NCBI GenBank assembly: GCA_012845835.1 | Contig: JABAKD010000027.1 | Location: forward strand, 14,360,332-14,424,331 | Direction of reading: 5' to 3' | DNA: 64,000 bases | Source: Undaria pinnatifida | Lineage: Eukaryota > Sar > Phaeophyceae > Laminariales > Alariaceae | In this document: piece by piece, positions 29,538 to 42,864 of the stretch | Layout: each line of letters starts with the position of its first letter | Numbering within the stretch: position 1 is the stretch's first letter | Program-made: the position numbers and the translations under genes | The notes under the pieces: generated by a model | What the model was told of the DNA's origin: nothing | What the model saw: the letters and a program-made list of their open reading frames with translations, nothing else | Databases searched by the model: none

Positions 29538-31921
29538 GCCCCAGGTGCTGGCATGCAGAAATCAACCGCCACTCAAGGTAAGAGACGAACACCGGGGAGG
29601 TGCCCGGTTTCTTCAAGGTGCGCTTCCAAGAATGGACTACGTCGGCCGAAGCTCGCGGTTATTATACATGACGCGGTGAAATCTTCCCTCAGGTAAACTG
29701 CTCGTTTTGGATCAGGTCATCCCCCCTAGCACGGTCCGCGGGAGGAGGCTTAGAAGGGGTAAAAGCTGCCTCCCCCAGCCGTCACCGCCGTCCCCGCCGT
29801 CGCATCAACAGCTGTAGCACCAGTAACACCGCCAGCAACAGCAGGCAGGCATATCCAGATGAAGATGGAAGAGGAGCTGCTGGAGGAGGGAGATTCGGAC
29901 ACCGAATGTCGCGCGGTTGTACAGGAACCACGTGGTCAGCGGGAGGGGGCGAAACTTACTCTGGTGCGGGCGTAAGCAGGGGGGGGGGGGGGTGACACCA
30001 CGGGCTCTGCTGCCAGGCAAAGCCAACCGAGGTAGGGGATGGGGGGCCAGGAGAAGCACGCGGGGGCTTTTCAGACGCCGATAGTTCAAAGAGATTTTCA
30101 CAGCGCACCCAAAGCCGGGTCAAAGAGAGCAGTGTGTGTTAACGAACACTCCATTGCGCGTGATGGGCGGAGCGGGATCTGGGGGGGGGACACCAGCAAC
30201 GGGAGCCTTTGAAGCATTGCCGGAGCTACTCAACAACGAGAATTTTCAGCCATAAAATGGTGCGCCTCATGGCATGGATGACTTGCCACATTGCTCGCCG
30301 TATTTTATAACGAACTTCAAGATACGGCAGTGAACGTGCCGGCATTTGAAAAAGCAATTCAGAATTCCTTGGCATCAGGTACCAAGATATCTTCCCCACG
30401 GCAACAATAGCACTCACTGCTCATGGTTGCACGGTGAAATCTGGCTACCGCTTGTACTCATACTCGTGTCATATGTAAGATCTGTTAACGAAACGTGGCC
30501 TGGTGCCGGGAAGTCCGGAGTCATGACGAGAAACAAGCATGCTTAGCCTACTAGCGATAGAGGTCCACGCGCCTGGGCTAAGCCTGCAAAATGCAAAGGA
30601 TATTCATAATTGAATATCCTCAGAAAGGGCGATTAGACCGAGTCCAGAGGGCGCTCGTACGGCTCCTTGTTGTGCAAGTGCACAGGGCAATGAGGTCTCG
30701 CCTCCCAAGAAGGCAGTGTACAGATGGTAAACTGATTGATTATTCCCAAGGCCTACCGACGGTGACCAAGGGATTGTGTCAGGGTGGCGCAGCCACACCG
30801 GACTTTGGGAGGGGCCGTAAACAACGCGCCCCCTGATGTTATTATTAATATTATTACGAAAACAGCTTTGTCATCGTAAAACTTTCTTGAAACTGACACG
30901 TGAAAACTGTAACAAATCTTGGAAAAAAATCAAAATATGTCAACTGAGTTTTCTCAATATGATGTCATACAACTGTACTGCTGTACAGAAGGAAGGTCGT
31001 TACTCAACTTTGCAGGTTGCATGATTAGTCTAGGTTAATACGCTGCGCTTTTCCTACATTCCCCGTGAAGCATCTCATACGCGTTGTACCTGGCGCAGTA
31101 GGCAGGTCCGTCCCTCCCTTGGATGCTACGCACCAGGGTCAGCAGAACGATACAGTACACGAAGAAGGCATGATATGAATTTCAGACGATTCAGCAGCAT
31201 GTACACAACAAAACAACAAACAGCAGATCACCCATCCACTGCCGCAGATTTCATTTCGGAATATAAATAGCTTCCTACAAGCTGCGAGCGAGACAGCACA
31301 GGGCGGGACTCCAGGAGATGGCCACGAGCGCGCAGCCAAATAACCCTACTAACTGCTCGTAGCTGTCATTGGTGGTGGTGTGTAATGCGTGACGTGATGA
31401 CGGCTGTAGTGCCAAAAGAAGAAAACATGCGCTGTCTACCGCCAACAAAGAAAGACGCAGATGGACGGATCGCAAGATATCACCAATTTGAAGCGAGCAA
31501 GCGACAAAATTCACCTGTGTTTTTTCCCCCTCCGCTACTGAATCCTGCGTACCCTGCGCGTCACCAGTAGAGTACTGCTTCATACTGTATACCACCCGTC
31601 AGCAATTGCTTGTCGATTTTTTAATTTAATTTAACGACCTCTTTATCTTCATTTTTCTATCAAAACGGTGCTTATATTTACGTTTACGTACAATATCGTG
31701 TCATTTAGTACAGCAGTATATTGATCTTTCGTTTTTGTTTTTGGTCAAGCAAAAGAACATCCGCGAAAGACAACAACTGCTATTCTGCCTCTCCCCTCCC
31801 GCACACCTCTCATACAAGCTCCCACGCCAAGCGAGCCGCCTAACTACCAAGGCAACATCGGTAGCATAGCTCCATTACACCGCCCCCGCCCCCCCATTGC
31901 AGTGAGTTGGCTTTCCCCAGC
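29538..31921. other. Intergenic region upstream of copy B
   Basis: G-runs occur at 29979-29993 and 30181-30189. No gene is recognised. The last 140 bases are C-rich and AG-poor, compatible with a promoter or leader of copy B, but no clear TATA box stands at a fixed distance. Confidence 0.4.
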
Positions 31922-32073
31922 ATGACTTTCAACAAGTTTCTGAGTATCGTGGTGCTTGGCGTGGTCCTGCTGCTGGATCAAGCTGACGCTTGCTCGTGTA
32001 TACCCGGAGATAGGGACCTGTGCGACTATGTAAACGCCGCGGACGTCGTGATGCGAGCGACGGCGCTGTCAAG
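31922..32073 (+). CDS. Copy B exon 1: signal peptide and CSC motif
   Basis: It encodes residues 1-51 (the last codon is split). A hydrophobic core at residues 7-18 precedes D-Q-A-D-A and Cys-Ser-Cys-Ile-Pro. Cys-x-Cys followed by x-Pro matches the first residues of animal TIMPs (Cys-Thr/Ser-Cys-x-Pro). The donor AAG|GTGAGA in phase 2 is at the same codon as in copy A. The start codon is the first ATG after the C-rich leader, in CCCCAGCATGA. Confidence 0.85.
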
Positions 32074-35000
32074 GTGAGAGGAAGGGGAAGAGGACGAGAA
32101 GCCCTTTAAGCTGTGTGTGTGCTTCTTCGGGGTTGATAGCCCCCCACCCCATCCAGCTGCGTTATAAGGGCGGCGGCGCTGCTGTTATGTACGTAGCTCG
32201 CTCTGCGATGTGATGGCATTTGTTATTTTTGCGCCACAACGGCTCGACCAACTGAACACAAGTACTACAATTGTACTGATTGTAGTACGAGTTTGCTCCT
32301 GCACCGCAAATGATGCGGATAAGTTTATCGGTACAGATAGTACTGGCTGGGTATCATAAGTGTGTTCATCAAGGCCACCAGTGCTGTACGTACCCGGCGG
32401 TAGGGCCTAGATTTTATAGAGCTACGAGTGCAGCCACCCAAGTCAATACAGGCACACACGAACTATACTCATGGGCTAGAAACCTTGCGCACCGGAGACG
32501 CAACGACTCAAAGCTACGAACATCCTCATCATGGTTCGTGTTGTTTTCCTCGTGTTGACGATCGAGGTGGTGGCGGTTCATTTAGCCGTGAATTCTTGTG
32601 ACCTCAAAGAAAATATGAGAGGCTAACTCAACGACGCCACAACCAAACAACAGCAGTTTTCCTGTGGCTATTCTTCCCCACGTCGAGCGGTTCCCTTCTC
32701 TGCAGGTATGTAGCTTCCCTTACCGTGCACACAGCGACAGTCAGGCCAGCTCGCGCCGGCGGTACATTGATCGGCACATGGTGGGCACACCCAATTATTT
32801 CGAGAACTTCGACCTGCGGTACCCGTAATTTATTAATAGAACATTTTTTTGTATAGACAAAATTGAAAACATTAGAAAAAGCTCTTCTCTGTTCAACACA
32901 ACGAACATGAAGTGCGGCATGATTGCTCTTGCTTTGTTCTGCGGAGCAACTCGCTTGGGAATCTCGAATCGGGTTCGGCGTATACAAGAGCGAGGCGATA
33001 CAACAGAAAACATACGGGGAAAGCGGTCTGAGGTCTAATATACGCGTGCGTGGGGTCTCGAAGACTTTCACTACCAGCTATTCTCCAACGTCCTACTACT
33101 CCGGTTTCAACGCTGTTGCGTTTGTTTGTAGACTGTAAAAGATGAACTCGTACTTTGGCACCCTCCTCTCTACGATACAAATATGGTCATGAGTCATGAT
33201 ATGTGGTACCTAAACGTGTACAAAGTGCCTGCTACCACTCCGGACGTAAATATAATGATCGGTAGTATATTAATTTTGACATCTAAACGGTATTACGTTT
33301 ATGTCCATAATGGTGTACTTCAACATGAGATTCAGTGTACAGCAGCAGCAGCAGATAACAGGTCATACGAAGTCGAGAGCGAAAAAAAACACAAAAAAAA
33401 AACGATATTCGCAGCAACCATGACAGCGCTTTTGACCTACTATTAATATTATCTATGGATTTTTTTGAGCGGTTTATTATTATATTTTATAAAAAATGAA
33501 AATACACTCCAGCTGTGAGATCGAAGATTTCGTCGAAACTCATCTTTACAAGCTGTGTGTGATACTCCGATCGCGCGTATTACGAGTTGTGTGTCTTAAC
33601 GATATAGGTCGGCTATTATATCTGGCGATTATTTTTTTTGTGGATTTGAGGCTCCAGAAATAGCTGCATCAGAATTAAGGGGCGTCCATTAGACTTATGG
33701 CTTAAAGAATTGATTCTTGGAAAGTGGTTTTATTTTGCCGTTTACCTTTATTTTTGAAATCTGGCACGTACACTGCTGTCACGGGCGACGTTAGGTCACC
33801 ACCGCCGCTGCTGCTATCTCTGCTGCTGTGCTGCTGCTGTGGTGCTGCTGTGGTGCTGGTGTGGTGTGCCTGTGGTGGTTTCGATGGTGGTGCTGCTGCT
33901 GTCGCGTGTGTGTGAGGACGAAGCTCTGTCTCGCACACAACAAGCGCGGTATGCTGTCGTACCTGGTAGGTGTGTTTAGGTTTTACTTCCACGAAAGATG
34001 CCTTATACTAATTGAAGCCGAAATGGTGGGGGGGGCGGGGAGGGCTGTCCTGCCCCCGCCCCCCCCCGGATGCGTACGCCTCCCCTACCTCTATATAAAC
34101 TAGCGGGAGGGAGAAGGGGGAGGAGGGGGCGCTCCCTCCCTTTCCCCTCTTGCTTACGCCTCCCCCACCAACACAAACGAAACACGGTCGACCCACCTAC
34201 CGGTCGCGCTCCGCTAGTGAGACGCCTCCCCCTTCTTAGATTTTTCGTGTGCAAACCGGAGGCCCGTTCATTCCGGACTCCGGAATAGCTAAAACAGCCA
34301 AGTAGTTCCGTTTCTAACGGCCCGTGCGGTCGGGGACCTACTCGACCCACCACTACTTGTGTGGGTGCTTTTGCGTGGGTTTTCCGTTTCTAACGGCCCG
34401 CTCATATCGAGAACCCCCCACCATTGCTAAACGATTAATGATACCGTTATTCCGTTTCTAACGGCCCCTGCGCCCAGGAAAACCACCGCTAATCGACCAC
34501 TGTCACTACCTCACGCGTGCTTTCGGGTGGTTTTTCCGTTTCTAACGACCCGCTCCTGCCGGGGACCCACCTCGACTGCCAAACGATCATGGATGTGGTG
34601 ATTTCCGTTTCTAACGGCCCGCTCATATCGGGGTTATGCCACCACTGACCGACCACTATGTGCCTGTGCTTTCGGATAGTCCTGTTTCTAACAGCCCGTT
34701 CATATCGGGAACCCGCCACGATTGCTAAACGATTATTGATTGTGATTTCCGTTTCTAACGGCCCGTGCGATCGGGATTATGCCATCACTAATCGACCACT
34801 GTGTCCTCTTCCCTTCCGTTTGCCCAATTGCCGTGGATTTTTTTGCGGGAGGGTGGGCGGGAAAAAAAAACAACTTGACGACTCCCTGACGTCCCTTGCC
34901 CTCTGCCCCGGTCCTCTTCAGCTCGTGCAGGGCCTCGCCCGTTAGCTACTTCTTCGCCATTCGCTGCACCGACGACCCCCCGCTTCACACCGCTCTACAG

Positions 35001-38000
35001 TTGCTTGTTGGTATCTGACCTCTCGATCGTGTTTTTCTCATAATTATCCGGAACTTTCATATTCTCTATAATACCCCGTATCAAACATCATGCTACCCTA
35101 CATTGGAAACCCCGAGACTTTCCCGTTCTTCTGCTGTTCTATATTTCTACCCGTTACCCCAAACACTAGGTTGCCCCAACGTCAACCTTCCTCTTTGGGT
35201 CTTACTTCCACCAAAGATGCTTTATATTAATTGAAGAAACCGAAATGGTGGGTGGGGGGAAAAGCTGTCCTGCCCCCGCCCCCCCCCGGTTGCGTACGCT
35301 TCCCCTACCTCCATATAAAATGGCGGGAGGGAGGAGGGGGAGGAGGGGCCGCTCCTCGCTTTCCCCTCTTGCTTACGCCTCCCCCACCCACACAAACGAA
35401 ACGCGGTCGACCTACCTACCGGTCGCGCTCAGCTAGTGAGACGCCTCCCCACCCGAGACCGCAATTCTCCCCACCCCTCCGTCCGGTCATGTCCTGACCG
35501 TTTGGGTTCCGATAGCAGTTCCCCAAGCGGTCGTTACATTACCGGGCAGAGGAGACTTATCCCATTCCGCCCCATGTAATCCCTTGTCCCGGTTGTCTCT
35601 CAAACTCCCGTGCCCCGTGCTCCAACACCTCTTGACACACAACCGGGTCCTCCATATTCGCCCTAACGTACACCATAAACGAGACTGACGACCACCTTCC
35701 TTCCTTCTTTATTACGGCCTCCCGTACCCCTCTCGCGGCCAGTCTTGTCGCTTCGCCTATTCTCCCCGAATGCAACGCAAATTCTTCTGGAATCAGTCTC
35801 GCCCCCGCCCCCCTCCCCTCCTCTCTCCACCTCTCCCCTACGCTTGCTATGCCATCCCTCAAGCACTGGGTTGCCCGTCCCCAACACCAGACCTCCCAAC
35901 CGTCCTTTCCCCTAAATGACATCAAGGGCGCTTCTTCCGTTGAACCCCCGTTACCGTACAACCTAAACAGCTCCACTAATAGACCCGCCGCCCCTCTTTC
36001 TCCCTCCCCCCCCCCCGCCCTGTCCTTGTTCTCACCAGTACTGCCCCCTTTCTCCCGTGGTCCCCCTCCGATCCCTTGAACCTCACCTCCACTTCATTTG
36101 CTTCGTGTATTCTGCTTCCTACCAACTGCTCGTTATCCCTGAAAAACGCCACACACCCCCTCCTCAAACAGTATACTCTGTGGAACACCCCTTTTCCGTT
36201 GGCAAATAATTCCGACGCTCGCAACATACCTGGTAAAAAAATACGTTAGCGCCAGACCAATCCATAACACCCTCCCGCCTACCCCCCATGCCTGAACGCT
36301 CTACTGCATCTCCGTCGGCATCCCCCACGTCAACGGTCTTCTCACTTTCTGTTGACTGCCCATCCCTACGTGCGCCCTCTTGATACCTTGCCTGACCAGA
36401 TCTGATAAACGGGTTACTCATGGGCACTAATAGTCCCAAGAACTGATCATGGTAGAAATTGATCGCCACCAACTTGCCTACTATGGTCGACTCCTTGTTC
36501 CCTTTCCCTGCGCAACAGCATCCCATGAACTCGACCCATTCCCCTACCAGTTCCATCTCCCCCACGTCTTTCCGCAGCCAACACCCCTTCCCTGTGAAAG
36601 ACCGCCAGCTCACCCACATCCTCCAATTCGCCTCGTAAGTTCTTCGAGTCGAAGCTGCAACTCTTCCAAATGCGTACCCTCTCGCAGTATCTCCGGACAC
36701 GTGAGCTGTTCCCTCGTTCCCAACTCCTGCACCTGTGTCAGACACAACCACCGATCCTGGAGGAGTCGGCTCCCCCCTTTGGCCCAGTGCCCAACCCGAA
36801 TCCCCCGCCGCTGTCCTCGACGTGGTCGCCTCAGAACTGGTGTCGGTAGCTCGCCCGGTTGGCCCCGCCGCGTCGCGGAGCCCGTGCCCTCATTTCTTCG
36901 CCGGTCCGTCTCTCCCCTACCCCCCTCCCCCCTCCCCCTTTCTCCTCCCCGACCCCCTCTCCTCCTCCTCCCCCCTCTTCCGCTTTCCTGACCCGCCCCC
37001 CTCCTTCGGCAAAAACGCACCCTTCGAGTTTTTGTACCCACCTTCGTGTCTGTATCTGCATGGTATCCCCTTCTTTGGCCCGTGGAGGCATGCCCCGAGT
37101 TTTTCGTAGTCGCGGCAGAGTCGGTCATTTGCCCCTTCCCCCCCTTCTCCTCCCTCCCCCCGCTTCTCTACTCCTCCCCCCACCAACCCACCCCCCCACC
37201 CTCCTCCCCCCCCCCCTCCGCCTCCCCCTCCTCCTCCCCCCCCTCCCCCACCCCAACCCTCTCCGCTCCTTGTTCGTTCCCCCCCAACCCCCCCCCCCCC
37301 ACCCCCCCCCTCACCCTTCCGCTGCCCCGGTCTCGCTTGCCCCCTCCCCTCTCCCGCCCCCCCGTCTCTTCCGATACCCCCCCACGGTGGGCTCCTCTGC
37401 GTACCCTACGTCCGCCAGGTAGATGGGTGCCGTTGTACCCCACGTATGGATTCGCGTGAAAAGCGGCAGTGGCATTGGGCCTACGTCGCTCGGACGCGGG
37501 AACATCTCGACCTCCTGCTTCAGCATGTGCGCCTGCCGGGATACTTCCTCCGTCCACTCCTGGAGATCTTTATTGAAACATTGGACGAATTTGCCCCTAA
37601 ACGGCTCTGATAGGGCCACCCGTGTATTCTGCGCGTGAAAAGTCCTCACCCCCTACGCTACCGCGCGAAGACGCTCAACCAGCTTGTCCGTCCGTCGCAG
37701 CGATGCTTGCCCGAAGCCTTTGTTTCCGTCCACCACGTACCGCATGAGGTGTGTTAGCAACAGAAATAAGGCCTCCACTCTGTGGTCCAAGGATACCTGC
37801 GCCGTCCCGCCCCCGAAGCCAAAATGGACCCTCTGGGAGAAGTTGCGGATATCGATGTTGCTTAGTCCCACTACCTGCTGGGCGCCGTTCCCCCCAATGA
37901 TGGACCCCCTCGTGACCATGCTCATCGCCTCCACCGAATCGAACGGTGGTGCCTTCCCGTCCTCGCGTAGAGACACCCAGACTACCACCGTGCGGTTGCC

Positions 38001-41000
38001 CTTCCTCCAACAACTTTTCAGTCAGGGATGGCTCATAGTATCCTTCCCGCCCCCCCGCCCCCGCCCCCCCCACCCCCCCCCCATTCCCGCGCCCCTCCCC
38101 CACCCTGCCCCCCTGACGAAAAACTCGTCACCCCTTTCCCCCCCCCGACAGCGGTCCGTTGCTGTATGAAGTGCCGCTCCCGTCTCCCCGTCCCGTGCCC
38201 GGTTCCTGATACTGTTGCTGTTGCAGCCTCGGCGGACCCATCACCCACGGGCTTCCACCCCCAACCCCCCGCCTCCACTGCCCTAAGGGCGCTCCCATCT
38301 GCTGCTGTCGCTGTCCTGACCCTTCTATCTCCCACGCGCTCACTTGCCCGAATCCCCCCCGGTCTGACTGCTGCTGCTGACTGCTTGACTGTTGCTGCTG
38401 CTGCCACTTTGACTGCTGCTGTCGCGGCTCACTGCACCTACTGCACCTCCTCCCCAACGTACCCCACCCCCCCCCCTGTTCTGGTCCCCACCCTTGCTGC
38501 GGCTGCTGTGGCGTGCCCCCGCTATGCGGCTGCTGCGTTGGCCTGCCCTGCTGCTGCTGTTGCCGTGGTGCGTCCGCGCTCAGCTGCTGCGGTGACCAAC
38601 CCCGCTGCTGCTGCTGTTATTGCTATACCCCCCCCCCCCCATTGCGGCCCCTTGTTGCTGTGGTGCCTCGCCTTGCTGCGGCTGCTATTGTGCGCCCGTG
38701 TCATACTGCCGCTGCGGTGTCCACTCTTGATGCTGATGCTTCGGCGCTCCTACCGGTCCCCAGGGAGCCTGTGGTGGCCCGTTAAAAACCACCAGCTGGC
38801 TGTAATCCCGCCCCGCCCCTGCCTCCTGCTGATACGAACTCCTTCCACCCGCCGATGGGGGGGCCCGAGATTCCGCGCGGGGTGAATTTTGGTGACGTTG
38901 CGGGGGTGGGACATGTTGGGCGGAGTTGGTTTGGTCGCGGTGGTGCCTATCTGAACCCCTTCCTTCTTGCTGCCTGGCGATGTGCGAGTATTCCTACGCG
39001 ACCCGTGCCCCCCTCTACCCGACTGTCTGTGGTCTCCGTCAAGCGCCTGTGATTCAACCTCCGGGAACTTCACGCTTCTACTGGACGACGCGCTTACGGT
39101 TGCGAACGTATTTCTGTGTACTGTACCCTCTTCCACGCTCCCGGTTGCTCCGCCTCCCGAGCTCGATCTCTGCGTTGGGCCTGGATCTCCCACCGGGTTA
39201 TCCTGCTCCTCGTCCTGTTGTTGGGTCGGGGTGAGACCCTCCATCCTTGCTCGTTCCTCCCGACGACTGCTGCTCTCGACGATGCTCACCCTCCAGCACA
39301 GCAATCCAGAAAAGAGAAAAGAAAACAGATAAATAAAAAAAATAAAAAAAAACTTGACGACTCCCTGACGTCCCTTGCCCTCTGCCCCGGTCCTCTTCAG
39401 CTCGTGCAGGGCCTCACCCGTTAGCTACTTCTTCGCTATTCGCTGCACCGACGACCCCCCGCTTCACACCGCTGTACAGTGTTGCTTGTTGGCATCTGAC
39501 CTCTCGATCTTATTTTTGTCATAATTATCCGGAACTTACATTTTCTCTATAATACCCCGTACCAAACATCCTGGTACCCTACATTGGAAACCCCGAGATT
39601 TTCATGTTCTTCGGCTGTTGTATCTCTCTGCCCATTACCCCAAACACCAGGTTGCCCCAACGACAACCTTGCTCTTTGTGATTCTTTGTTGTGGGTGATG
39701 GGTGACGTGTACAGCAGACAGGTATCATACCAGGTACAGTATGAGCAGTGGTGACATGTGATACTTGGTACGAGGTGGTATCCAAAAGTCAAATAATCTC
39801 AGTTCTGAGAGGCTGGAAGAGCTTTCATTTTTGGGCTCAGAAATCGCCAAATCCGCTGAAATCGCCAAATCCGCTGATTTCTGGCCTCAAATATTTCTGA
39901 ACCCAGAGATAACGATGATTTCTGGTCCAGTAGTGGGTGGTTTTTATTTTTGGCTTCGGGGATCCCTGTTAAAGAGAAAAAGAATCGCTCAAAATGTTTC
40001 CCATAGTAGTTGGCCTTACGGTACGAATACGGAGAATACACATGAGGTATCCATTGTACCTGCCCCAACGGCTTCTTCTCGGTAGGGTTGTCATCTTCAG
40101 AACCTATTAATATGAGGATAATATGTAGTCTTATATGTAGAAACACGCACAGATTGAGCTGCCCCACACGCCCCACCCCCGCCCCAACCCCCCCCCCCTA
40201 TGATAAACTGGTGCATTTTTTTTTTTTTTTTTTTCCCAAAACCGTCAGATTTATCCCCTTGAAAGGATTTATAGCTTACACGCACAAATTGCCCGCCCGT
40301 CCGCCCCCCCCCACCCTCCCCCCCCCCCCCCCTCCAACCCCGCTCGCTTTTGATCAAAACCAGGCCCCCACGTCCTTCAAAACTCCGCCCCCCCCTCACC
40401 GGTTATTCGACTTACAGGATTCACTTGATAAACGGATACATTTCCCTTCACAGCTGTCAGATTTTGTCCCCTCAGAAACGGGTTTTATAGTTTCCGCGCA
40501 CAGACTGACTAACATCACCCTGTTGACCCTGATAGCTACACTGTAGTTGTAAGGGGAGTCGCCGGCCTATATCCTTAATGAGGACACACAACTCGTAATA
40601 CGCGCGATCGGAGTATCACACACAGCTTGCAAAGATGAGTTTCGACGAAATCTTCGATCTCACAGCTGGAGTGTGTTTTCATTTTTTATAAAAATATGTA
40701 GAAACCCACCGGAGCCACCGCATCACACGTATCACGTCATCTTGTTGTTTTTATTGTTTTCACAGTAACTTGCATAAACAAGTCCGTGGTCACCGGACAG
40801 GCCCCTCCAGTTACTCTGGAGCTGAGGAATACCCCAGGGAAAAAACACAACAAACCGAAGGTGGTACACGCATATATATGTCACGCATACCTCCGCCAGA
40901 AACATAAAAAGTGTAATCGGGAGTCAGCCTACGATGTGCCAGGTCCATACTGGTGCATACGTCTCACTACTGGCACCTTGAAAACCGACTATACCGCTTG

Positions 41001-42827
41001 CCACTCAAGAAAGACTACCACATATATATATATTATAAAAAATGAAAATACACTCCAGCTGTGAGATCGAAGATTTCGTCGAAACTCATCTTTGCAAGCT
41101 GTGTGTGATACTCCGATCGCGCGTATTACGAGTTGTGTGTCCTCATTAAGGATATAGGTCGGCGACTCCCCTTACAACTACAGTGTAGCTATCAGGGTCA
41201 ACAGGATGATTTAAGTCAGTCTGTGCGCGGAAACTATGAAACCCGTTTCTGAGGGGGACAAAATCTGACAGCTGTGAAGGGAAATGTATCATTTTATCAA
41301 GTGAATCTTGTAAGTCGAATAACCGGTGAGGGGGGTGGGGCGGAGTTTTGAAGGACGTGGTATATATATATACTAACCGGTCGCCCCGGTGGCGTATCAG
41401 GTTATGCTCGAGCCTGGTATGGGTCAGTTTCGTGAGTTCGAATCCCCCCGAGGGCATAATCGTATAAACTCGTGGGGACTCTTTCTTGTGCACAAATTGA
41501 CTTGCGGAAAGCGCGAGAGCGTGAGTTAGCAACACTCGATGAAAAATCGACTAGCAGTGGGATTGCTGAACCGTATGCGCGATAAAAATTGAAGGCAAGA
41601 ACCGGGGGGGAGAAGAGACGACACCTGTGACCACGGCTTGTCCAGAAGCTGGAAAGTAAATGTTTGTGAAAGTACCCATCACTACGCATGCGCACGTCAG
41701 ACGCAAGTCAATTGGAAAAAAGAAACGAAGCAAAGAAGAGAAAGGAAAGGAAAGGAAACGAAACGAAACGAAACGAAACGAAACGAAACGAAACGAAAGG
41801 AAACGAAAGGAAAGGAAAGGAAAGGAAAGGAAAGGAAAGGAAAGGAAAGGAAAGGAAAGGAAAGGAAAGGAAAGGAAAGGAAAGGAAAGGAAAGGAAAGA
41901 AAGGAAAGGAAAGAAGAACGAGAAAAGGAAAGGAAAGGAAAGGAAAGGAAGAACGAGAAAAGGAAAGGAGAGAAAAGAAAAGACAAGGCAAGCAAGAAAA
42001 GACAATACAAGAAGAGGAACCAAGGAAAGGAAAGAGAAAAACGTCATACTAGCAGACCCTAGGAAATGACTAAAGACGGCATTGGGCTCATAAGAGGGTA
42101 TCAAGTGCATCAGTGGCTCTGGGGAGAGAACGCAACAAGGCGAAGAAGTCAGGGCGGCCTTACGCTGACTTGTGACGACCATTGGAAGGCCCACAAAAAT
42201 TTCAAGACGATGATGGCTAGACGCAGACTTCAGTCTCTTGGGGATGACGCCCCCCCCCCCCCTCCCACCCTCCCCCCCTACCCCCTCCCCCCGGCCGCGT
42301 AGAGATGCCGACTGTGGATGGCGCTGCCGCGGCCTTTGTGTCGCTCTGCAGCTCTGCGTCTCTCCGTCTCATGCCATGTCCGCATGAACAACTCGACTCC
42401 CCCCTCTACCTGTCGAAACCATCTGCCGACCTTCTGCGCAGCCTTTCGAGACCCTTCGAATTTTATTCCAAAGACCGACATGTCCTCCTTCAGATGCACC
42501 AACCCGTCCTTCTCTTGCCCCCCTGAGTAGCCCTTACCCCCAACAAGCTCCCCAAACACCACCCTTTGTCGGAGCGTGTAATGTGCGTGCCTGTGTACTA
42601 CGCAGCTTTGAATATTCCATTCACTGCAACACATACTCCAGGGATGCCAGGTTCAAATCCATCAAGTATCCGACCAACTCTTCCTATTATTACAGTAGGG
42701 TCGGTGAGTCGAACAGCGACTTTTCCGACTCGACTTTATTGCGACTGGATTCTTCTGGGCTTCCAGTCGAGTGGGTTTTATAGTTTTATGCTCTTTCTGG
42801 AGACGATGGGTGGAAGGGCGTGCTGCT

Positions 42828-42864
<37 letters not shown>

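Larger units (their letters stand above)
33979..39678 (-). mobile_element. Tyrosine-recombinase retroelement with split direct repeats, no reverse transcriptase
   Basis: Read on the - strand the order is A1 (39678-39351), gag-like frames (39304 to about 37040), recombinase (36751-35557), B1 (35450-35198), A2 (35197-34872), a spacer array and B2 (34231-33979). The A1-ORF-B1-A2-B2 arrangement of split direct repeats is the hallmark of Ngaro and PAT-type DIRS elements. Such elements normally carry RT/RNase H of about 2 kb. Here only some 290 bases separate the CCCH motif from the recombinase start, and about 110 bases lie between the recombinase and B1, so no RT is present. No target duplication is evident, as expected for recombinase integration. 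The recombinase frame is broken twice at homopolymers. It is most likely a non-autonomous derivative. It lies antisense in intron 1 of copy B. Confidence 0.85.

Noticed and set aside
36700-38900. Pro-rich + strand frames up to 285 codons
   Set aside because: They are shadows of the G-rich - strand gag-like region and poly-C runs. The - strand carries the recognisable motifs.
33979-39678. Crypton DNA transposon (recombinase only)
   Set aside because: Cryptons lack gag-like regions and split direct repeats, whereas this element has both.
41638-42194. Lys/Arg/Glu-rich (+) and Phe/Ser/Pro-rich (-) open frames over 120 codons
   Set aside because: They are translations of a GAAAG microsatellite.
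42640-42665. GGTTCAAATCC B-box-like word
   Set aside because: No A box or acceptor pairing around it.
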